Of a DNA stretch of 6,339 nt, positions 1 through 5,919 are shown in pieces. Location: assembly GCA_946184255.1 (NCBI GenBank), contig CAMHFA010000072.1, positions 1 through 6,339 of the forward strand, written 5' to 3'. Made by a program: the position numbers and the translations under genes. Each line of letters starts with the position of its first letter. Positions within the stretch are counted from its first letter, which is position 1. The DNA comes from an uncultured Bacteroidales bacterium. GTDB lineage: Bacteria > Bacteroidota > Bacteroidia > Bacteroidales > UBA932. The notes under the pieces were generated by a model. The model searched no databases and was not told the origin of the DNA. It saw nothing but the letters and a program-made list of their open reading frames with translations.

Positions 1-274
1 TCCTGGAGGTTGTGGCGGAACTTCTGGAGGAAGAACCGTTGTTTACCTGAGGCCTTGAAGCAGTAGCAGAACTTCTGGAAGAAGAACCGTTATTGACCTG
101 AGGCCTGGAGGCAGTAGCAGAGCTTCTCGAAGAGGTCGCTGAACTCCTGGAGGTTGTGGCGGAACTTCTGGAGGAAGAACCGTTGTTTACCTGAGGCCTG
201 GAAGCAGTAGCGGAACTTCTCGAAGAAGAGCCGTTATTGACCTGAGGCCTGGAGGCAGCAGCTGAACTTCTGGA
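1..274 (-). repeat. 144-bp tandem repeat within the Ser/Arg-rich gene
   Basis: Positions 131-274 form one complete 144-bp unit (48 codons, residues 99-146) and 1-130 the start of a second copy that continues past the window edge. Positions 1-55 are identical to 145-199. Over 130 aligned bases I count 8 differences (about 94% identity) and no indel. Each unit is itself built of 21-bp and 30-bp sub-repeats in the order 7+10+7+10+7+7 residues. All lengths are multiples of three, so gain or loss of units keeps the frame. Confidence 0.9.
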
Positions 275-568
275 AACGTTGGCAGAAGTCCTGGAGCTTC
301 CGGAATAGGAAGGGCTCCTGGAAACAGAAGCAGAACTTCTTGACATGGAAGAAGAACTTCTGGACATTGAAGCCGAGCCTCTGGAAGCCGATGAAGAGCT
401 TCTGGAAACGGATGGAGATGAACTTCTTGTCGAAGGACTATGCTGTGCAGATGCGGTGCTCCTGGAAGAGCCGGAAGAACGTCTTGCCTGGGAATATGAA
501 TCCGCAGGGAATGCAACCATGGCCGCGGCCACTATCGATGCGATTGCAATGTTATAGATGTTTTTCAT
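1..568 (-). CDS. Exported Ser/Arg-rich repeat protein, N-terminal part (runs off left edge)
   Basis: I do not recognise the family. The frame starts with ATG at 568 and stays open for 189 codons to the window edge, so the C-terminus is missing. Residues 1-26 look like a type I signal peptide: MKN, then a hydrophobic stretch of Ile, Ala and Val at 7-20, with cleavage likely near SYS-Q (26/27). The mature part is almost only Ser, Arg, Ala and Thr, with Arg recurring every seven residues from about 56 to 107 (SRSSSSA, SRGSASM, SRSSSSM, SRSSASV). From 99 on it becomes a strict mosaic of SRSSAT(A/T/S) heptads and SRPQVNNGSS decads, organised as a 48-residue tandem unit. It begins 22 bp after the NamZ stop and probably shares its transcript. 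The composition suggests a disordered, highly basic, surface or periplasmic chain; binding to anionic wall or DNA polymers is only a guess. Other frames here are also open because of low complexity, but only this one has a signal peptide and a coherent repeat. Confidence 0.8.
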   Translation of the reverse strand, partial: MKNIYNIAIASIVAAAMVAFPADSYSQARRSSGSSRSTASAQHSPSTRSSSPSVSRSSSSASRGSASMSRSSSSMSRSSASVSRSPSYSGSSRTSANVSRSSAAASRPQVNNGSSSRSSATASRPQVNNGSSSRSSATTSRSSATSSRSSATASRPQVNNGSSSRSSATASRPQVNNGSSSRSSATTSR

Positions 569-590
569 ATCTCAGTAGTTTTAGCAGTTG

Positions 591-1814
591 TTAATGGTAG
601 ATAAAGTATTTGCCCGAGAGCTTCTTGAATTCCTCGACATCCTTGGACCAGTAGTCTTTGATGTCCTCGACTTTAAGTCGCTTCTCAAAAGCCATTCTTA
701 CATAATCCGTACCACAAACTTTATCGAACATTCCATTACGCCCTCCAGATAGCTTGAAGGGGTTTTTTGAAGGATAAAGTTCATTAACAGCCTGCATAAC
801 GTAGAACTGGGTTAGAGTGCAGCATGCCGCATCGAAATCGGTATAATGGTATTGAACTCCGTGGACGAGTTTCCCCTGTGAACTCCCGGAGAACGGTTTG
901 AAATGTATGGTCCGGAACGCTGTTCCGGGAATGTTGTAACTGTCCAGACGGGCTTTGAGTCTGTCGGCGTCTATCCATTCAGCGGCGAATACTTCGAATG
1001 GAAGTGTATAGCCAATCCCGATGTTCAGATAGCCTTGGAACTCCCCCGCTATTCCGGCAGAAGGGTAGTCGATTGCAGTCTGGGGATAGGGAATGTTCGG
1101 GGAAGGGAGTACCCATGGAAGCCCGGTGTCTGTGTATAACATATTCCTGCACCATCCTTCCATCGGGACGACAGTAAGCTTGCATTTAAGAGGTTTCTGG
1201 TCCCCTTTTTCGCCACAGTTAAGACCTACTGTAAGACCATAGATATAGGGAATCTTGAACTCACTGACAAATGAATGGAAACCATCTTCCACTATGCAGC
1301 CCTCTACCTTGTTACCTCCAAGAGGATTAGGCCTGTCAAGGACCATCACCTCTATTCCCTGCTCTGAACAGGCCCGCATCACGAGTCCGAGGGTGCTTAT
1401 GAAGGTATAGGACCGGCTGCCCACGTCCTGGATGTCATAGACCACGATATCCAGCCCGGAAAGCATTTCCGGGGTAGGCTTGCGATGTGCGCCATAGACT
1501 GAGAAAACCGGAAGTCCGGTGACCGGATCCTTCCCATCCTCCACCCTTCCTCCTGCGTAGATGTCTCCCCTGACTCCATGTTCAGGAGCAAAGAGTTTCT
1601 TGAGGTTCACCTGGGGGGCATCATTCAAGATGTCGATTGTGGAGCGGAGATGACTGTCCACCCCGCTGGGGTTGGTCACCAGACCGACCCTTTTGCCTTC
1701 CAGTCCTTCGAAACCTCTGCTTTCCAGGACTTCTATTCCCGTACGCACCTGTGAGTGGAGGGTCATGGCTGCCAGCATGGACACAGCAACCAGCCAAAGG
1801 GATTTTCTATTCAT
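591..1814 (-). CDS. namZ: Exo-beta-N-acetylmuramidase NamZ (DUF1343, GH171), exported
   Basis: Family members remove single MurNAc residues from the non-reducing end of peptidoglycan glycans. The 407-residue product has the family hallmarks in order: TNPSG (47-51), FAPEHG (75-80, holding a conserved Glu that is a catalytic candidate), YDIQDVGSRSYTF (126-138), LDRPNPLGG (159-167) and PSPNIP (237-242), followed by the usual C-terminal domain. Residues 1-21 (MNRK, hydrophobic core, LHS-Q) form a type I signal peptide with Gln at +1, as is common in Bacteroidetes, and there is no lipobox, so a soluble periplasmic enzyme is expected. I chose the ATG at 1814, not one 15 codons upstream, because only this start places the signal peptide at the N-terminus. 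It overlaps the ampG stop by 8 bp (ATGAATAG), implying translational coupling. The segment at 257-274 differs from the EGTNxSxGRGT-like version found in many homologues. Family assignment is firm; exact substrate length and specificity are not. Confidence 0.93.
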   Translation of the reverse strand: MNRKSLWLVAVSMLAAMTLHSQVRTGIEVLESRGFEGLEGKRVGLVTNPSGVDSHLRSTIDILNDAPQVNLKKLFAPEHGVRGDIYAGGRVEDGKDPVTGLPVFSVYGAHRKPTPEMLSGLDIVVYDIQDVGSRSYTFISTLGLVMRACSEQGIEVMVLDRPNPLGGNKVEGCIVEDGFHSFVSEFKIPYIYGLTVGLNCGEKGDQKPLKCKLTVVPMEGWCRNMLYTDTGLPWVLPSPNIPYPQTAIDYPSAGIAGEFQGYLNIGIGYTLPFEVFAAEWIDADRLKARLDSYNIPGTAFRTIHFKPFSGSSQGKLVHGVQYHYTDFDAACCTLTQFYVMQAVNELYPSKNPFKLSGGRNGMFDKVCGTDYVRMAFEKRLKVEDIKDYWSKDVEEFKKLSGKYFIYH

Positions 1815-3108
1815 CTTTTTCGTCTTTATTGCCGGAGGCCTTTCCGAATGAAGGGTCAATCTTGATAAGGGCAGTCACGGCGAAGGTCACCAGGCAGAAG
1901 ACCATCACCAGAAGGAAGAAACTGTGATAACCCACCTTGTCGGCAAGGTAACCGGAGACCATTCCCGGAAGCATCAGCCCAAGATAGGTAATACCGGTGC
2001 AGATGGAATAATGGGATGTCTTGAACTCGCCGGCACTGAAATAGAGCATGAACAAGGTCAAGGCAGTGAACCCGAAACCGTAACCGAACTGTTCCACGAA
2101 TATGCATGCAGTGATGACTCCCATCCCCGCCTCATGCCCTGAGCTCAGGTAGACGTACACCAGGTCAGGGAGTGTGAGTGCAAGCACCATGGGCCATAGC
2201 CATTTCTTCACTCCGTCCCGGCTGGCCAGGATTCCTCCGGCTATACCTCCCAGCATCAAGCCTATTACCCCGATAGTTCCGTAGGCAAGTCCGTATTGCT
2301 CGGCACTGAGCCCAAGCCCACCCTCAGATGCCGGTCTGAGAAGGAAAGTGGGACTCATCTTTGTGAGGAGAGCCTCCGGGAAACGGAAAAGCAGGAGGAA
2401 CAACAAAGCGACAATCGTTTCCTTTAAGGGGAATTTGGTGAAATAGCTTGAGAAAGTACGACCCAGGGTACGCATTGTCTCACTTGCGGACAGGGACCTT
2501 GGCTGGTCGCCCTCACTCTTCGGAAGATAAAACTTGTGATACAGGGCCATCGCCAGGAACAATCCTGCAAGACCGAAGAAAACGAGGCTCCACGAAAATG
2601 CGACTCTCCCCCCGGATGCCTTCTGGATGAGACCGGCCACAGGAACCAGCACACCGTTTCCAAAGATAACGGCAAGACGATATACGGTATTGCGGATCCC
2701 AACGAAGAAAGATTGCTGATGCGGATCCAGTTCGATCATGTAATAACCGTCAGCGGCTATGTCGTGGGTAGCACTTGAGAAGCCCATCAGGAAGAGGAAG
2801 AACATGATGAATTGGAACCAGCTGGAAGTCCCGATGGTGAAGGCAACCCCGGCAAAGGCAGCTCCCAGAAGCATCTGCATTGCTATCACCCACCATCTCT
2901 TTGTCTTGAATATATCGACGAAAGGGCTCCAAAGAGGCTTCACTATCCATGGAAGCTGGAGCCAGCTGGTGTAGAGCGCTATCTGGGTGTTCGTCATACC
3001 CATCTGTAGGAGTATGACCACGGATACACCGGTAACTATGATATTGGGAAGTCCCTCGGCCGCATAGACCGTTGGGATCCAGTACCAGGGTGACTTTTTA
3101 TCTTTCAT
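1807..3108 (-). CDS. ampG: AmpG-like muropeptide permease (MFS)
   Basis: This is a 433-residue inner-membrane transporter with about 12 predicted helices, the last near 396-416, and a charged C-terminal tail. AmpG proteins import GlcNAc-anhydroMurNAc (with or without peptide) into the cytoplasm for cell-wall recycling. Supporting motifs are YAAEGLPN near 15-22, the loop after helix 2 with KPLWSPFVD (57-65), and the helix 4-5 region with SSATHDIAADG (111-121) followed by RNTVYRLAVIFGNG (139-152), matching the AmpG pattern of a conserved Asp pair and a YRL motif. It is shorter than Escherichia coli AmpG (about 490 residues, 14 helices) and appears to lack the two extra helices. The ATG at 3108 lies 11 bp inside the upstream gene (ATGAAAGATAA), and its own stop overlaps namZ. 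Placement between a SpoIID-domain gene and namZ supports a peptidoglycan substrate, but the exact sugar (anhydro-disaccharide, free MurNAc or disaccharide) cannot be read from the sequence. Confidence 0.85.
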   Translation of the reverse strand: MKDKKSPWYWIPTVYAAEGLPNIIVTGVSVVILLQMGMTNTQIALYTSWLQLPWIVKPLWSPFVDIFKTKRWWVIAMQMLLGAAFAGVAFTIGTSSWFQFIMFFLFLMGFSSATHDIAADGYYMIELDPHQQSFFVGIRNTVYRLAVIFGNGVLVPVAGLIQKASGGRVAFSWSLVFFGLAGLFLAMALYHKFYLPKSEGDQPRSLSASETMRTLGRTFSSYFTKFPLKETIVALLFLLLFRFPEALLTKMSPTFLLRPASEGGLGLSAEQYGLAYGTIGVIGLMLGGIAGGILASRDGVKKWLWPMVLALTLPDLVYVYLSSGHEAGMGVITACIFVEQFGYGFGFTALTLFMLYFSAGEFKTSHYSICTGITYLGLMLPGMVSGYLADKVGYHSFFLLVMVFCLVTFAVTALIKIDPSFGKASGNKDEKDE

Positions 3109-5308
3109 CAGTGTCTCGTTTATTCAATGGTCCCAATTCGGAGCCGGGGTAATAGTGTTTTAATATTTCTTTGAAGGAATACCCCTTTGCTCCCATTACG
3201 GCTGCCCCAATCTGGCATAACCCCACTCCATGACCCCATCCGGACCCTCTCAGAATGAACCTATCCCCTTCTATAGAGACCTCAAATGCTGAGCTCTTGA
3301 GATGGGATTCTGAGAGCCACTTCCTGATTATCAATTCCTTCCCCACAATCATCCGTCCCTTGCTACCCTCTATCAGGAGCCTCTTGATCCTTCCGGAAGG
3401 TCCCCTCTCGATGGGTTTCAAATCATCAATCGTGCCGAAATCTATCCCGGAGCGTCTGCGAACAAGATCCGAGAGTCCTTCCCTGGTGTATTCTTCCTTC
3501 CACCTGTAGAAATCCTTGGTCTCAAGGTCATAGTCATTAAGGACCTGGGAAAGGATGGTCTCGTCTGTGGTGTTGCAGAAAGGATCTCCATCTTCCGACC
3601 AGGAAGGAGTGTCAGGAAGGGACTTAAGGTAGGGAAGATTCTTGTCTTCCCAGCATGTACTGAAGAGTTCCATTCGTCCTCCGCAACACTTCGAGAAACG
3701 CGCATCACAGATTTCTCCTCCGTACTGGAGAACAAGGCCCCAGGTCTGGTCTATGGCTTTACGTACATTGTCCCCGACAGCCATAGAGAGGCCCTGATAA
3801 CGCTGGCAGTGGTCGTCAGCGCAGACATCGAAGAATTCGTGGTCCTCATGGTCGAACCATTTGATATATTCATTGCCGACCATGGAGAGTTCTTCTTCCT
3901 TCTTTTCGCGTGAACCTCCACGCCTGGATATCATTGACAGTACCCACGAGCGGGAGATGACCGCATGGGCCTTCAGGAACTCCAGTCCGGCAGAAGCTTT
4001 CATCTCCGAAGAGATAACGCTGAGAAGATAGTCCTCAACCCCGATAATGTTCACTGCCCAGACCTTGCCCTCGGCAGCGATGAATTTCAAGGTCCCGGCA
4101 AACTTCTGGTCAACCTTCCTTTCCCAATGGAAACCGACCCCTATAGTCACCCCGAAAAGGATGAATGACGGTTCCGCAAACATAGTTGACTCAGTCACAG
4201 CCTCGAAGTACAGTTCATCGTAGAGGACTCCGTTGTAGGATATCCTCCCGTCCTTGAAGGAAACCCTCTGGGGACCTGCGCCGTCGGAGATGATCTCGAA
4301 CTCGATTTCTGGCCCGGACATTATGCCCACCTCCAGTTTCTCCTGGGTCCGTACCAGACGCCATATAATTCCTTCTTCATCTTCCTTGGAAATGCTGACT
4401 TCGCTCACTACTCCTCCAAGCATGGAAGAATCCAGCTTTTCGAAATCTTCCTCCCTCGTAGTGATGAAAACGCCACCCATGTCCGCGCATCCGGGACTCA
4501 TGGCGAGGTGGTCAAAGCCATCAGAATAATAATTATGAGGTCTGTGCTTTTCCCTGAATATGACTACAGCCCTGTACTCACCGTCTGAGTACCATGCCAA
4601 GATATTGATCCTCGGTTCAGTGTCCCCTTCCTTTACCGGGGCACAATCCAGAAGCCTGTAGAACAACTTTGTCAAAGACTTAGGAGTGGTGGCATGAAGT
4701 ACGAAAACTCCCCTTGTGTACGAAGTCAGGTGATATAAGCGGGCCTCTTTCACGCTTCCCAGATAGTCGAGCCCTGCCTGGGCCTCTGTTCCAAGGATAC
4801 CGTCCACATGGACAGCCAGAGGCATCTGATCTTTCGGGCATGCCTGGAAATGCATATGGTCAGGAGCGGAAGCTCCGCTTTGGGGACCGTTGTAGAAACA
4901 AAGATAGTTCCTGCAACTGCGCGGGAAGTCAAGCATGTCCTGGAAACGATGCCAGATAGACTGCGGGGTGTGCTTGGAACTGGAGATTACCAGATGACGC
5001 GGGAAAATGGGGAATGGATTGAGGGTAATACGGTACTTCCTTCCTTTCCGGCCTTCGAATTCGATATGGTATTGCTCAGCGGGACGGTTCTCAGGACATA
5101 GGAAACATGGCCTGGATGCAATTGAAACAGGGTCGAGGGCTGCATCGGAAGAAATCTTACGGCAGGGGTTCAACTGGACCTTGACATCAAGCCCGCCAAC
5201 ATTGAGGATCTTTGTCCGGGCTTTCTTGAGGTCACGGTAATTCTCTGAAGCAAGCGGCCAGACAGAAAGCTGGTCACCCACGAATTTCTCGATCTCCCTT
5301 TCCGTCAT
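3098..5308 (-). CDS. DUF4922 (HIT/GalT-like) - SpoIID/LytB fusion protein
   Basis: One uninterrupted 736-residue frame joins two families. Residues 1 to about 300 match DUF4922: CxxC at 68-71, NPFPIFPRHLVI (97-108), GPQSGASAPDHMHFQA (141-156) and SPGCADMGGVFIT (271-283). HMHFQ at 151-155 is an HxHxQ motif as in GalT, Ap4A phosphorylase and plant GDP-L-galactose phosphorylase, so the nucleotidyl-transfer His is kept. From about 325 the protein is SpoIID-like: VTIGVGFHWERK (387-398), EDYLLSVISSEM (425-436, with E435 at the catalytic Glu position), AVISRSW (449-455), a His/Cys cluster at 490-501 that resembles the SpoIID zinc site, and GSGWGHGVGLCQIGA (688-702). SpoIID cleaves peptidoglycan glycans as a lytic transglycosylase, while LytB relatives only stimulate amidases. 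No signal peptide or convincing membrane helix is visible, so the product should be cytoplasmic, which is unexpected for SpoIID. The start overlaps the Nudix stop (ATGA), and its end overlaps ampG by 11 bp. Domain identities are secure; substrates are unknown. Confidence 0.9.
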   Translation of the reverse strand: MTEREIEKFVGDQLSVWPLASENYRDLKKARTKILNVGGLDVKVQLNPCRKISSDAALDPVSIASRPCFLCPENRPAEQYHIEFEGRKGRKYRITLNPFPIFPRHLVISSSKHTPQSIWHRFQDMLDFPRSCRNYLCFYNGPQSGASAPDHMHFQACPKDQMPLAVHVDGILGTEAQAGLDYLGSVKEARLYHLTSYTRGVFVLHATTPKSLTKLFYRLLDCAPVKEGDTEPRINILAWYSDGEYRAVVIFREKHRPHNYYSDGFDHLAMSPGCADMGGVFITTREEDFEKLDSSMLGGVVSEVSISKEDEEGIIWRLVRTQEKLEVGIMSGPEIEFEIISDGAGPQRVSFKDGRISYNGVLYDELYFEAVTESTMFAEPSFILFGVTIGVGFHWERKVDQKFAGTLKFIAAEGKVWAVNIIGVEDYLLSVISSEMKASAGLEFLKAHAVISRSWVLSMISRRGGSREKKEEELSMVGNEYIKWFDHEDHEFFDVCADDHCQRYQGLSMAVGDNVRKAIDQTWGLVLQYGGEICDARFSKCCGGRMELFSTCWEDKNLPYLKSLPDTPSWSEDGDPFCNTTDETILSQVLNDYDLETKDFYRWKEEYTREGLSDLVRRRSGIDFGTIDDLKPIERGPSGRIKRLLIEGSKGRMIVGKELIIRKWLSESHLKSSAFEVSIEGDRFILRGSGWGHGVGLCQIGAAVMGAKGYSFKEILKHYYPGSELGPLNKRDTDER

Positions 5309-5895
5309 AACAGAGATAGCAAAGTGTCCTTGATAGCGGTAAATTCCTGCTCGAAATTGGGTGTGAAGACTCCCTTCCCGATGGACGCTTCTATCTCATC
5401 CATACTCCAATAGCGTCCTTCAAGAACTTCATCGTTATGAGGATCCAGGCTGAAATTACCCACGGCGGCAAAAACGTTGATAAGTTCCCTCTCCCTGGGG
5501 GACTCCCAAAGATAGGTCTTCAGGTAGATCGGATTGAAACCACAGAAGCCCAGTTCTTCTGCTGCTTCCCTGAAGAGGGCTGTCTCCAAAAGTTCGCCAT
5601 AATCAATGTGGCCGCCGACCGCAGTGTCCCACTTTCCAGGGAAAGTGCGCTTATGGTATGAACGCCTCTGAATGAACAGTTCTCCTTCCCTGTTGAGGAT
5701 GTGAAGATGGATCACCGGGTGGAGCAGTCTCGTTCCTCCATGTACATCCATCCGGGCAGCCTGGCCAATCACCAATCCATTTTCCTCAACGATTGGAACC
5801 ATCTCGGCACCGGGTCGGGAATGGATACCCGGATTATCAGCGGTAGGGAGAGGAAGTACAGGAGCCGGATCGTAGGGATAAATGAGTTCAAACAT
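5305..5895 (-). CDS. Nudix hydrolase, YfcD/isopentenyl-diphosphate isomerase-like subgroup
   Basis: A 196-residue protein with a complete Nudix box at 95-117: G95, E101, then REAAEELGF, fitting GX5EX7REUXEEXGU, so the Mg-binding glutamates are present. The stretch HPVIHLHILN (59-68), then QRRS and FPGKWDTAVGGH (85-96), places it in the YfcD/IDI-like subgroup. Such enzymes cleave nucleoside diphosphates linked to another moiety, but the substrate cannot be predicted; true isopentenyl-diphosphate isomerase activity is unlikely because the typical Cys-containing CxxH motif is replaced by AVGGH. The core usually begins at the equivalent of M32 (position 5802), so residues 1-31, rich in Pro, are an extra N-terminal segment or an over-extended start. 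I keep the ATG at 5895 because it leaves only 24 bp to the upstream gene, like the rest of the cluster, and the extension reads as ordinary coding sequence. The stop overlaps the next start as ATGA, which implies coupled translation with the nucleotidyltransferase-like fusion. Confidence 0.88.
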   Translation of the reverse strand: MFELIYPYDPAPVLPLPTADNPGIHSRPGAEMVPIVEENGLVIGQAARMDVHGGTRLLHPVIHLHILNREGELFIQRRSYHKRTFPGKWDTAVGGHIDYGELLETALFREAAEELGFCGFNPIYLKTYLWESPRERELINVFAAVGNFSLDPHNDEVLEGRYWSMDEIEASIGKGVFTPNFEQEFTAIKDTLLSLL

Positions 5896-5919
5896 AGGAC
5901 AGTGGATATCAGGCTATGG

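Noticed and set aside
1..300. Possible CRISPR array because of regularly spaced repeats
   Set aside because: There are no unique spacers. The repeat and the intervening parts are both copied, the periods are multiples of three, and the whole stretch translates as one repeat protein.
187..516. 109-codon Leu/Pro-rich frame on the minus strand starting with ATG
   Set aside because: It is a shifted reading of the Ser/Arg repeat gene. Low-complexity repeats keep alternative frames open, and this one has no signal peptide, no domain and no sensible N-terminus.
340..594. Glu/Leu-rich frames on the plus strand opposite the Ser/Arg gene
   Set aside because: They are antisense readings of AGA/TCC-type codons in the repeat gene, have no start signal context and conflict with the operon direction.
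1815..1859. Upstream ATG giving a 422-residue NamZ
   Set aside because: It would place 15 charged residues before the signal peptide and extend the overlap with ampG to 53 bp. The start at 1814 gives a proper signal peptide and an 8-bp overlap.
3098..4340. SpoIID domain as a sign of sporulation
   Set aside because: SpoIID/LytB domains occur widely in non-sporulating bacteria, including Bacteroidales. The fusion partner and neighbours point to cell-wall recovery, not sporulation.
3255..5240. Several plus-strand frames of 60 to 97 codons opposite the fusion gene
   Set aside because: They are antisense shadows of a well-supported conserved coding region and show no recognisable motif.
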